From NCBI RefSeq assembly GCF_023517795.1, contig NZ_CP082928.1:62001-126000 (forward strand): a stretch of DNA of 64,000 nucleotides, read 5' to 3'. The notes below the pieces were generated by a model. It saw nothing but the letters and a program-made list of their open reading frames with translations, did not search any database and had not been told where the DNA came from. The position numbers and the translations under genes are program-made. The DNA comes from Pseudomonas fulva (GTDB taxonomy: Bacteria; Pseudomonadota; Gammaproteobacteria; Pseudomonadales; Pseudomonadaceae). Positions 55,133 through 64,000 of the stretch are shown piece by piece; the first letter of the stretch is position 1; every line of letters starts with the position of its first letter.

Positions 55133-58100
55133 ATGACGAACAAGACCGCACACCACCTCGAAGATGTCTACCCACTGTCACCGCTGCAGCAGGGCATGCT
55201 GTTCCAGAGCCTGCTGCACCAGGAATCCGGGGTGTACCTGATGCAGGATCGCTACCGTATCGGCGGCGAGCTGTCGGTGGAGGCGTTCCTCGAGGCCTGG
55301 CGGCAAGTGATCGGTGCCCACCCGGCACTGCGCACCAGCTTCCTGTGGAAGACCCAGAAACAGCCATTGCAGGTGGTTCATCGCCAGATCGCCGACCCGG
55401 TCGAATACATCGATCTCGAAGGCCTCGCCCCCGAGCAGCAGGAGGCCCATATCCAGGCCCTGCTGGAACAGGAGCAGCGCAACGGTTTCAACCTGGCCAA
55501 ACCACCGCTAATCCGCATGCGCCTGGTACGCCTGGGCGCCGGGCGCCACGAAATGATCCGCAGCTTCCATCACATCCTGATGGACGCCTGGTGCATCTCG
55601 CTGATCATGGTCGACTTCATCGACGCCTACGCGGCCTTGCGCCAGGGGCGGGCAGCGAGCGTGCGCAAGCCGCGTCCGTACCGTGACTACATCGCCTGGC
55701 TGCAGCAACAGAGCCTGCCCGAAGCGCAGGCCTTCTGGCAGCAGCAACTGCAGGGCCTCGACGCACCGACGCCATTGGTGATCGAACGCCACACCCGGCA
55801 GAGCCAGTACCGCGAAGCGGTGCTGGTCGACGACACCCTGATCCGTTTCGACGCCCAGCAGACCCGCGAGCTGACGCACTTCTGCCAATCCCGGCGGATC
55901 ACCCCCAATACCCTGTTCCAGGGCGCCTGGGCCTTGCTGCTGAGCCGCTACAGCGGCCTGCGCGACGTGCTCTTCGGCGTCACCGTGTCCGGTCGCCCGC
56001 CGCAACTGGCCGGCGTCGAGGACATGATCGGGCTGTTCATCAACACCCTGCCTTTGCGCGTGCGCATCGACGAGCAGCAAGACCGCACCTCCTGGTTGCA
56101 GGCTCTGCAACGCCATAACCTGGCATTGCGCGAGTTCGAGCACAGCGCCCTGGTGGACATCCAGGGCTGGAGCGATTTCCCGCGCGGCGAGGAGCTGTTC
56201 GACAGCATCCTGGTCTACGAGAACGCGCCCATCGACGACAAGCTGTTCAGCGGCGAGCTGAGCTTCAGCCTGGACGACATGGAGCACAGCGTGCACACCC
56301 ACTACGGCCTCACCGTCGTGGTCATGCCCGGCGAGCGCCTGGCCGTGCGCATCTCCTATGATCGCCGGCGCTTCGCCCTTGACAGCATCGAGCGTCTGCT
56401 CGGCCACCTGCGCCAGATCGTTCTCGGCATTCTCGCCGAGCCCACCGCCAGCCTGGCCTCGCTGCAGGTGCTGAGCACAGAGGAGCGCCAGACGCTGCTG
56501 GTGGACTGGAACGACACCGCACAGAGGTTCCCGCTGGATCGCACCTACGCCAGCCTGTTCGCCGAACAGGTGGCGCGCCAGCCGCACAAGGCCGCCGTGG
56601 TCTGCGCGGGCGAGTCGCTCAGCTATGCCGAGCTGGACGCCCGCGCCAGCCGCCTCGCCGCCGCGCTGATCGAGGCCGGCGCCGGCCCCGACCTCCCCGT
56701 GGCGCTGCTGGCCGAACGCGGCCTGGCCCATCTCACCGCGCTGATCGCCATTCTCAAGGCCGGCGCCTGCTACCTGCCGCTGGAGGTCAAGCACCCGGCG
56801 CAGCGCCTGACGGAAATCCTCGCACTGAGCCAGGCACCACTGATGCTGGTCGGTGACAGTCAGGGAGCGCTGGCCGACGCGCTGTGCACCAACCTCGGCC
56901 AGGCTGCGCCGCAGTGCATCGGCATCGAAGCCCGCTGGCTGCAAGGTGAGGCTCCCATCCTCGCGCCGCGCGGCACGCCGGACGACCTCGCCTACGTGAT
57001 CTTCACCTCAGGCTCCACCGGCACGCCCAAGGGCGCCCTGGTGGAACAGCGCGGCATGCTCAACAACATGCTCGGCAAGGTGCCGACCCTCGGCCTCGGC
57101 GAGCATGACCGCATTGCCCAGACCGCCTCGGTGGCCTTCGACATCTCGGTCTGGCAGTTGCTCGCCGCGCCGCTGGTCGGTGCCACCGTGCATATCCTCC
57201 CGGATGCCGTCAGCCATGATCCCGAGCGCCTGCTGCAAGCCCTGCAGGACGAGCGCCTGACGCTGTGGGAGGCAGTGCCGGCGGTGATTCGCGGCGTGCT
57301 CGCCGCCAGCACGCCGACCACCCATCTCGAGAGCCTGCGCTGGTTGCTGCCCACCGGCGAGGCCCTGCCGCCGGCCCTGTGCCGCGACTGGTTCGCCCGT
57401 TTTCCCCACGTGCCGTTGATGAATGCCTACGGCCCGGCAGAGTGCGCTGACGACGTGGCGTTCCACGCCATCACCGCCGCGTCCGACGAACAGGCCCAGG
57501 CCATGCCCATCGGCCGGCCGACGCCGAACACCGAGCTGTACGTGCTCGACGATGCCCTGCGCCCGGTGCCGGTAGGCGTTCCTGGCGAAATCTGCGTGGC
57601 CGGCGCCGGTGTCGGCCGCGGTTATCTCAATGACGCCGAGCGCACCCGTGCCGTCTTCGTCGACCACCCGCTGCGCCCCGGCGCACGCTTCTACCGCACC
57701 GGCGACCTCGGCCGCTACCGTGCCGACGGCGTGATCGAATTCCTCGGCCGCCGCGACCAGCAGGTGAAGATCCGCGGCCATCGCATCGAACTGGGCGAGA
57801 TCGAGGCCAAACTGCAGCAGCACCCGTCCGTGAAAGCCGCCGCCGTGGTGGTGCATGCCGATGCCCGTGGCGAGGCGCAACTGGTGGGCTACTGGGTCGC
57901 GCATGAAGGCCATGACCTCGATGCCACAGCGCTGAAACAGGCGCTCGACGGCCAGCTACCGACCTACATGGTGCCGCAGCACCTCGTCCAGCTCGACGCT
58001 CTGCCCCTCAACGCCAACGGCAAGGTCGACCGCAAACACCTGGCGCAACGCGAACTGGATTGCAGCGCGGGAGCTGGCGATGCCACGCCACCGGCCACTG

Positions 58101-61100
58101 CCACCGAGCAGGCGCTGCACGGCATCTGGCGGGACGTTCTGGCACTGGAGCACTTCGGCGTCACCGACAGTTTCTTCGCCCTCGGTGGCCACTCGCTGCT
58201 GGCCACCCAGGTGCTGTCGCGCATCCGCGCCACCTTCGCCGTCGAGCTACCGCTCAAGGCCCTGTTCGAGTCCCCCAGCGTGCGCCAGTTGGCGCAGGCC
58301 ATCGACCAGCAGAAGCGCCTCCAGGACGGCGAACAGCCAGCATCCGAAGACATCGTGGCGGCGCCGCGGCCCGAGCGTCTGCCGCTGTCCTTCGCCCAGC
58401 AGCGCCTGTGGTTCGTCGAGCAACTGAACCCCGGCAGTGCCCATTTCAACATCCCCTTCGCCCTGCGCCTGAGCGGTGATCTCGATGTCGAGGCCCTGCG
58501 CGCTAGCTTCCAGTGGCTGATCGAACGCCACGAAGTGCTGCGCACCGCCTTCCCCAGCAATGGCGGGCAACCCTGCCAGCGCATCGTCGAGACATCGACC
58601 TTCGAGCTGCCACTCGCCGATTTCGCAGAGGCCAGCGAAGCTGCCGTACAACGCGAACTGCAAGCCTGGTTCGCCCGGCCCTTCGACCTGCTGCAGCCGC
58701 CGTTGCTGCGCGCCCGCCTGTTGCGCCTGGGCGCACGCGAGCATGTACTGGCCATCACCCTGCACCATCTGGTGTCCGATGCCTGGTCGGCCACCCTGGC
58801 CCTGCGCGAGCTGACCCAGTTCTATGCCGCCCTGCACGCCGGCCAGGCGCCGCAACTGGCGCCGCTGACGATCCAGTACGCCGACTACAGCTTGTGGCAA
58901 CAGCAACGCCTGCAACCGGCGGCGCTGCAACCGCACCTGGACTACTGGCAGAAGCAACTGGCCCGCGATGACGACAGCGACTACCTGCTGGAGCTGCCCA
59001 CCGACCGGCCGCGCCCGACCGCCCAGTCGCACCGCAGCGGCATGCTCGCCACCCGCCTGTCGCCGCAGGCCAGCGAGCGTGCCCGCGCACTGGCGGCCCG
59101 CCTGCAGCAATCCACCTACAGCCTGGTGTTCGCCGCCTTCGCCACCTTCCTGCACCGCATGAGCGGCCAGGACGACCTGATCCTCGGTACCCCGGTGTCC
59201 AATCGCGACCGCGAGCAAACCCAGTCGCTGCTCGGCATCCTGCTCAACAACCTGCCGATCCGCGTGCGCTTCCAGGGCCAGTCGAGCTTCGCCGAACTGG
59301 CCCGACAGGTCAGCGAAACCCTGCTCGAGGCCCAGCGTCACCAAGACCTGCCCTTCGAGCGCCTGGTCGACCACCTGGCGTTGCCACGCCGCCTCAGCCA
59401 TGCCCCGCTGTTCCAGGTGATGATCGCCCAGCAACTGCCGATGGAGCGCCGGGTACGCTTCCCCGACCTCGATTTCGAGGTGCTGGACACCCCACTGAGT
59501 CATTCGGAATACGACCTCGACCTGCACATCGTCGCGCCAGCGCAGGGCGCCATCGAACTCAACCTGATGTTCGCCCTCGACCTGTTCGAGCCGGCCACCG
59601 CCGAGCGCTGGCTGCAGCGCTTCGTGCAGCTATTCGAGAACATGCTGGAAGCACCCGAGCGGCCGCTGGGCGAGCATCGCCTGCTCGATGCGCGGGAATG
59701 GCAGCGCACCCTGCACGAGTGGAATGACAGTGCCTGCGAACTGCCGTCCATGCCGAGCATCCTCGATGCCTTTGAGGCGCAGGTGGCACGTTCGCCGCAG
59801 GCAGTGGCGGTGCAACAGCGCACGCTCAGCCTCAGCTACGCCGAGCTCGATGCCCAGGCCAACCGCCTGGCCCACCATCTGCGTGGGCAAGGCATAGGCA
59901 GCGGCCACTGGGTCGCCCTGTGCCTGGACAAGACCCCGGAGCTGGCGGTGGCCATACTCGCGGTGCTCAAGTGCGGCGCAGCCTACGTGCCGATCGACAG
60001 CGCCTATCCGCTAGAACGTATCCGCTACATCCTTGAGGACTGCGCAAGCAGCCTGCTGCTCACCGATGCCGAGCTGGCGGCCCGCCACGCCGACCTGCCG
60101 ATACGCCAACTGGTGCTGGAGCACCTGCAAGCGGAGCTGGCCCGGCAACCGAGCAGCGCCCCCACGCGCAGCCTCGACGGCACCGCGCCCTTCTATGCCA
60201 TCTACACCTCCGGTTCCACCGGCCAACCCAAGGGCGCGGTGGTCACCCATGGCGGCGTGCGCAACCTGCAGCACTGGTACCTGCGCACACTGGGCTGGCG
60301 CCAGGGCGACAAGGTGCTGCTGGCCAGCGCTACCGGCTTCGACCTGACCCAGAAGAATATCTTCGCGCCCCTGCTGTCCGGCGCCACGCTGGTCATGCCC
60401 AGCGCCCGGGGTTACGAGCTGCAGGCGCTGCTGCAGGACATCCGCGAGCAGCACATCACCCTGCTCAACGGCGCCCCCAGCGCGTTCTACCCGCTGCTGG
60501 ATCTCGCCGCCGCCGAGCACTGGCGCGACCTGGCCAGCCTGCGTGCGCTGGTACTGGGTGGCGAGCCGATCCGCATGGAACGCCTGCGGCCCTGGCTCGA
60601 CAGCGGCAATGGTCACTGCCGGGTGCTCAACAGCTACGGCCCCACCGAATGCACCGACGTGGTCGCCTGGCACGAGGTGGACGGCGAGGCGGCGGATGCC
60701 GCGCTGCCCATTGGCCGCCCGGTGGACAACACCCAGCTCTACGTCCTCGACCGCTACGACCAGCCGCTACCGGTGGGCGTGCCCGGTGAGATCTGCGTGG
60801 CCGGCGCTGGCGTCGGCCCAGGCTACCTGCACCGTGAGGCGCTGACCGCTGCCACCTTCGTCGCCAACCCCTTCGGCCCTGGGCGCTTGTACCGCACCGG
60901 CGACCTGGGCCGTTACCGGGCCAATGGCGAACTCGAATTCCTCGGCCGCAAGGACTTCCAGATCAAGCTGCGCGGCCTGCGCATCGAACCTGGCGAGATC
61001 GAACAGGCACTGCTGCGTCTGGACGGCGTGCGCGACAGCCTGGTGCTGGTGCGTGACGAGCGCCTGCTGGCCTACGTGCTCACCGATGGCGGCGCGGCTG

Positions 61101-64000
61101 TACAGCATGACTGGCGTGAACGGCTGGCACGCTTCATCCCCACCTACATGCTGCCGCAGGCGCTGCTGGCCCTGGCCGAGTGGCCATTGAGCGCCAACGG
61201 CAAGATCGACCGCCGCGCCCTGCCACAGCCCGAAGCCGAGCATGACGCGCTGCTGCAGGCGCCCCAGGGCGAGCACGAGCAACGCCTGGCCACGCTGTGG
61301 GCCGAGACCCTGCAAGTGCCTGTGGAGCAGATCGGCCGGCAGTCCAACTTCTTCCACCTGGGCGGGCACTCCCTGCTCGCCACCGTGCTGCTGACCCGTA
61401 TCGCCGAGGCCTTCGCCAGCGCGCCGAGGTTGCGCGACCTGTTCGAACGGGCGACCCTGGCCGAGCAGGCACAGTTGATCGCGGCCGCGAGCGAGCAGCC
61501 GGCCTCGGCCTTGCCGACACTGCAGGCCGGGCCACATCCGCAGCGCCTGCCGCTGTCGTTCGAGCAGCAGCGCCTGTGGTTCCTCGAGCAACTGGCGCCC
61601 GGTTCGGGCGAATACAGCATCAACACGGCGCTGACCCTCACCGGCGAGCTCGATGTCGAGGCCTTGCGCCAGGCCTTCGAGACGCTGGTAGAACGCCATG
61701 CCATCCTGCGCAGCCGCCTGCTGGACGACGACCAGGGCGGCCAGTTGCTGATCGATGCGCCAAGCCGTTTCGAGCTGGCCGTGGAGGACTATGCCGGCGA
61801 ACCAGCCGATTGGGCCGAGTACCAGCGCCAGGCCGCCGAGGCCGAGTCCGCACGCGCCTTCGACCTGACCCAGGAGCACCCGTTGCGGGTGCGTCTGCTG
61901 TGGCATGCTGGTGCCAACCAGGCCCTGCTACTGCTCGGCCTGCACCACTGCGCCGCCGACGGCTGGTCGGTGCAGGTCCTGCTCGACGAACTGGCCGCCA
62001 GCTACCACGCCGCACGGGAAGGCCGGCACGCGGAGCTGCCGGCGTTGCCGGTGCAATACATCGACTATGCCCTGTGGCAACGCAGCGAGGCGCGTCAGCA
62101 GGTCTATCGCCAGCAACTGGAGTACTGGCAGAACCGCCTGGAAAACGGCGACTACCGCCTCGAACTGCCCACCGACCTGCCGCGCCCGGCGCACCTGGAC
62201 AACCGCGCCGGCACCTGCTTCGCCCAGGTACCGGCAGCCCTGGCCGAGCGCCTGCGGCGCTTCGCCCAGGAGCGCCAGGTCACCCCGTTCGTGCTGCTGC
62301 TGGCCGGCCTCAAGCTGTTCCTCGGGCGCTACAGCGGGCAGCAGGATCTGCGCATCGGCACGCCGGTGGCCAACCGCCGCCTGCAAGCCGTGCAGCCGTT
62401 GATCGGCTGCTTCGTCAATACCCTGGTGATCCGCTCCGAGCTCACCCCCACGCAGCGCTTCGGCGACTACCTGGCCCAGCTCAGGCAAACCGTGCTGGAC
62501 GCTCAGGAACATCAGGACGTGCCCTTCGAGCAGGTGGTCGAACACCTGGCACCGGAACGCGACCTGGCGCACACGCCGCTGTTCCAGGTGGCCTTCGTCA
62601 TGCAGAACAGCACGCGCGCCTCGCTCGACTGGCCAGACCTGCGTCTGCAGCCCCTGGATATCCGCTCGCCTGCGGCCAAGTTCGACCAGAACTGGGAAGT
62701 GCACGACGACGGCGAACACCTCTCGGTGATGCTGGAATACCGCGCCAGCCTGTTCCACGAATCGACCATGCAGGCCTGGCTGGGCCAGTGGCTGGCCTTC
62801 CTGGAACAGTTGCCGCAAGCCGTGGACACGCCGCTCGCCCAACTCACGCCCTTGAGCGAAGCGGATCGCCAGCGCCAGTTGCAGCACTGGAACGACACCA
62901 CGCGCCACTACCCTGGCCCCGCCACCCTGAGCGAGGCCCTGGCCCGCCAGGTACGGAACAGCCCGGAGGCGCCAGCGCTGGTCTACGAGGGCGAAACCCT
63001 CAGCTACGCCACCCTGCACCAGCGCGCCGACCAGTTGGCACAGGCCCTGGTGGCCCAGGGCATCGGCCGCGAACAGGTGGTCGCCGTATGCATGGAGCGC
63101 AGCATCGATCTGGTGGTAGCCCTGCTGGGCATCGTCAAGGCCGGCGCCGCCTACCTGCCGCTGGATCCGCACCTGCCAGCAACGCGGTTGGCCTTCCTGC
63201 TGGAAGATGCCGCCTGCCCGCTGGTGCTGACCCACGCCACCTGGCGTGAACGCCTGCCCGAGCCGGTGCCGGCCTGGTGTCTGGAGCAGCCGCTGCCGGT
63301 GCAGGCGTCCACCGCCAGGCCACCGGCCAACCAGCCCGACGACCTGCTGTACCTGCTCTACACCTCCGGCTCCACCGGCCAGCCCAAGGGTGTGCTCAAC
63401 GAGCACGGCGCCCTGATGAACCGCCTGCACTGGATGCAGGACGCCTTCGCCATTGGCGCAGGTGACCGGGTGCTGCAGAAGACCCCTTACGGCTTCGACG
63501 TGTCGGTGTGGGAATTCTTCTGGCCGCTGATCACCGGCGCCTGTCTGGTACTGGCACGTCCCGGCGGCCATCAGGACAGCGGCTACCTGATGGAGCTGAT
63601 CCAGCGCGAGCGCATCACCACCCTGCACTTCGTGCCCTCGATGCTGCAGGCTTTCGTCAGCGAGCCAGGCCTGGAAGATTGCACCTCGTTGCGTCAGGTC
63701 TTCGCCAGTGGCGAGGCCTTGCCGCTGGCCCTGCAACAACGCTTCCAGGCGCGCCATCCGGCACGCCTGATCAACCTCTACGGCCCCACCGAAGCCGCCA
63801 TCGACGTCAGTTGCTGGATCTGCGACCCGGCCTCGACCCTGGGCTTCGTGCCCATCGGCAAGCCCATCGCCAACCTCAGGCTGTACATCCTCGATGCGCA
63901 GCTCAACCCGCTGCCGGTGGGCGCGGTCGGTGAGCTGTACATTGGGGGCGTCGGCCTGGCCCGTGGCTACCTGAACCGCCCGGAGCTGACCGCGGCGGCC
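55133..64000 (+). CDS. Large NRPS, at least three modules (C-A-T-C-A-T-C-A...), 3' end outside the window
   Basis: Open from the ATG at 55133 to the window end, 2956 codons, without a stop. Order by residue: C1 (10-440; HHILMDA at 146), A1 (470-980), T1 (GGHSLLA, about 1018), C2 (1082-1510; HHLVSDA at 1211), A2 (1540-2040), T2 (about 2078), C3 (2140-2570; HHCAADG at 2271), A3 (2600 to end, cut off). Hand-read codes: A1 DIWELTADDK (2,4-diaminobutyrate), A2 DLKNVGSDVK (unassigned), A3 DVWHFSLID (serine). No epimerisation domain is visible. It follows the one-module NRPS by 56 bp and begins with a condensation domain, so it probably accepts that module's product. It should build the siderophore peptide in the cytosol. 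Confidence 0.92.
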   Translation, partial: MTNKTAHHLEDVYPLSPLQQGMLFQSLLHQESGVYLMQDRYRIGGELSVEAFLEAWRQVIGAHPALRTSFLWKTQKQPLQVVHRQIADPVEYIDLEGLAPEQQEAHIQALLEQEQRNGFNLAKPPLIRMRLVRLGAGRHEMIRSFHHILMDAWCISLIMVDFIDAYAALRQGRAASVRKPRPYRDYIAWLQQQSLPEAQAFWQQQLQGLDAPTPLVIERHTRQSQYREAVLVDDTLIRFDAQQTRELTHFCQSRRITPNTLFQGAWALLLSRYSGLRDVLFGVTVSGRPPQLAGVEDMIGLFINTLPLRVRIDEQQDRTSWLQALQRHNLALREFEHSALVDIQGWSDFPRGEELFDSILVYENAPIDDKLFSGELSFSLDDMEHSVHTHYGLTVVVMPGERLAVRISYDRRRFALDSIERLLGHLRQIVLGILAEPTASLASLQVLSTEERQTLLVDWNDTAQRFPLDRTYASLFAEQVARQPHKAAVVCAGESLSYAELDARASRLAAALIEAGAGPDLPVALLAERGLAHLTALIAILKAGACYLPLEVKHPAQRLTEILALSQAPLMLVGDSQGALADALCTNLGQAAPQCIGIEARWLQGEAPILAPRGTPDDLAYVIFTSGSTGTPKGALVEQRGMLNNMLGKVPTLGLGEHDRIAQTASVAFDISVWQLLAAPLVGATVHILPDAVSHDPERLLQALQDERLTLWEAVPAVIRGVLAASTPTTHLESLRWLLPTGEALPPALCRDWFARFPHVPLMNAYGPAECADDVAFHAITAASDEQAQAMPIGRPTPNTELYVLDDALRPVPVGVPGEICVAGAGVGRGYLNDAERTRAVFVDHPLRPGARFYRTGDLGRYRADGVIEFLGRRDQQVKIRGHRIELGEIEAKLQQHPSVKAAAVVVHADARGEAQLVGYWVAHEGHDLDATALKQALDGQLPTYMVPQHLVQLDALPLNANGKVDRKHLAQRELDCSAGAGDATPPATATEQALHGIWRDVLALEHFGVTDSFFALGGHSLLATQVLSRIRATFAVELPLKALFESPSVRQLAQAIDQQKRLQDGEQPASEDIVAAPRPERLPLSFAQQRLWFVEQLNPGSAHFNIPFALRLSGDLDVEALRASFQWLIERHEVLRTAFPSNGGQPCQRIVETSTFELPLADFAEASEAAVQRELQAWFARPFDLLQPPLLRARLLRLGAREHVLAITLHHLVSDAWSATLALRELTQFYAALHAGQAPQLAPLTIQYADYSLWQQQRLQPAALQPHLDYWQKQLARDDDSDYLLELPTDRPRPTAQSHRSGMLATRLSPQASERARALAARLQQSTYSLVFAAFATFLHRMSGQDDLILGTPVSNRDREQTQSLLGILLNNLPIRVRFQGQSSFAELARQVSETLLEAQRHQDLPFERLVDHLALPRRLSHAPLFQVMIAQQLPMERRVRFPDLDFEVLDTPLSHSEYDLDLHIVAPAQGAIELNLMFALDLFEPATAERWLQRFVQLFENMLEAPERPLGEHRLLDAREWQRTLHEWNDSACELPSMPSILDAFEAQVARSPQAVAVQQRTLSLSYAELDAQANRLAHHLRGQGIGSGHWVALCLDKTPELAVAILAVLKCGAAYVPIDSAYPLERIRYILEDCASSLLLTDAELAARHADLPIRQLVLEHLQAELARQPSSAPTRSLDGTAPFYAIYTSGSTGQPKGAVVTHGGVRNLQHWYLRTLGWRQGDKVLLASATGFDLTQKNIFAPLLSGATLVMPSARGYELQALLQDIREQHITLLNGAPSAFYPLLDLAAAEHWRDLASLRALVLGGEPIRMERLRPWLDSGNGHCRVLNSYGPTECTDVVAWHEVDGEAADAALPIGRPVDNTQLYVLDRYDQPLPVGVPGEICVAGAGVGPGYLHREALTAATFVANPFGPGRLYRTGDLGRYRANGELEFLGRKDFQIKLRGLRIEPGEIEQALLRLDGVRDSLVLVRDERLLAYVLTDGGAAVQHDWRERLARFIPTYMLPQALLALAEWPLSANGKIDRRALPQPEAEHDALLQAPQGEHEQRLATLWAETLQVPVEQIGRQSNFFHLGGHSLLATVLLTRIAEAFASAPRLRDLFERATLAEQAQLIAAASEQPASALPTLQAGPHPQRLPLSFEQQRLWFLEQLAPGSGEYSINTALTLTGELDVEALRQAFETLVERHAILRSRLLDDDQGGQLLIDAPSRFELAVEDYAGEPADWAEYQRQAAEAESARAFDLTQEHPLRVRLLWHAGANQALLLLGLHHCAADGWSVQVLLDELAASYHAAREGRHAELPALPVQYIDYALWQRSEARQQVYRQQLEYWQNRLENGDYRLELPTDLPRPAHLDNRAGTCFAQVPAALAERLRRFAQERQVTPFVLLLAGLKLFLGRYSGQQDLRIGTPVANRRLQAVQPLIGCFVNTLVIRSELTPTQRFGDYLAQLRQTVLDAQEHQDVPFEQVVEHLAPERDLAHTPLFQVAFVMQNSTRASLDWPDLRLQPLDIRSPAAKFDQNWEVHDDGEHLSVMLEYRASLFHESTMQAWLGQWLAFLEQLPQAVDTPLAQLTPLSEADRQRQLQHWNDTTRHYPGPATLSEALARQVRNSPEAPALVYEGETLSYATLHQRADQLAQALVAQGIGREQVVAVCMERSIDLVVALLGIVKAGAAYLPLDPHLPATRLAFLLEDAACPLVLTHATWRERLPEPVPAWCLEQPLPVQASTARPPANQPDDLLYLLYTSGSTGQPKGVLNEHGALMNRLHWMQDAFAIGAGDRVLQKTPYGFDVSVWEFFWPLITGACLVLARPGGHQDSGYLMELIQRERITTLHFVPSMLQAFVSEPGLEDCTSLRQVFASGEALPLALQQRFQARHPARLINLYGPTEAAIDVSCWICDPASTLGFVPIGKPIANLRLYILDAQLNPLPVGAVGELYIGGVGLARGYLNRPELTAAA

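Noticed and set aside
61928..63757. Long antisense and alternative-frame readings inside the large NRPS
   Set aside because: The frame beginning at 55133 stays open to 64000 and carries ordered C, A and T motifs in constant phase, so the others are shadows.
44351..64000. Pyoverdine locus
   Set aside because: No chromophore-type PvdL start, no ornithine hydroxylase, and no pyoverdine-type receptor signalling extension are seen within the window; the two SyrP-like hydroxylases point elsewhere.

Overview
The window looks like a chromosomal segment of a Pseudomonas-type gammaproteobacterium. It is GC-rich with strong G/C third-position bias. It carries phhR-phhA-phhB, an EarP/EF-P pair whose EF-P has Arg32, a prmB / cysteine-hydrolase / Smr neighbourhood, a yadGH / GST / fadE neighbourhood, and the gene set of the Pseudomonas itaconate cluster. 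All identifications were made by reading the sequence; no database search was run.

Layout. 1-1017: end of a membrane-anchored EAL phosphodiesterase. 1.1-8.2 kb: a TRAP dicarboxylate transporter (dctP, dctQ, dctM), a VOC protein, a LysR regulator, and a divergent pair of a class III CoA-transferase and an HMG-CoA-lyase-like enzyme. 8.2-12.9 kb: a MarR-controlled tripartite drug-efflux operon with two operator palindromes. 13.2-21.1 kb: a second dctP, the itaconate genes (CoA-transferase, hydratase, citramalyl-CoA lyase, plus MmgE/PrpD and acyl-CoA dehydrogenase companions) and a divergent LysR regulator. The dicarboxylate gene set is therefore split in two around the efflux operon, with partial duplication of dctP, lysR and the CoA-transferase. 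21.1-24.1 kb: phenylalanine hydroxylation (phhR, phhA, phhB).

24.3-44.3 kb is mostly housekeeping: an MFS carrier, a fused phosphatase / glucosylglycerol-phosphate synthase (osmolyte production), cobF, prmB, a cysteine-hydrolase-like protein with an altered nucleophile, an Smr protein, efp-earP, a second MFS carrier, a YefM-YoeB toxin-antitoxin pair with its operator, tRNA-Ser(GGA), a crotonase, corA, an ABC-2 exporter, a GST and fadE. Interspersed palindromic repeats sit between genes: four copies of a GTAGGGTGGA family, two REP-like hairpins, and one 154-bp MITE-like element that touches the gst stop codon.

44.3-64 kb is the most distinctive part: a peptide siderophore locus. On the minus strand are a 2,4-diaminobutyrate aminotransferase and a TonB-dependent receptor. 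A Fur-box-bearing intergenic region separates them from a plus-strand run of two SyrP/TauD-type hydroxylases, a free-standing condensation domain, a one-module NRPS whose condensation-like domain has lost its catalytic histidines, and a giant NRPS (at least three modules) that runs off the window end. Hand-read adenylation codes suggest a His-like first residue, then diaminobutyrate, an unassigned residue and serine. I infer a beta-hydroxy-amino-acid siderophore of the corrugatin / beta-hydroxyaspartate type in which hydroxylation happens on a separate A-T module.
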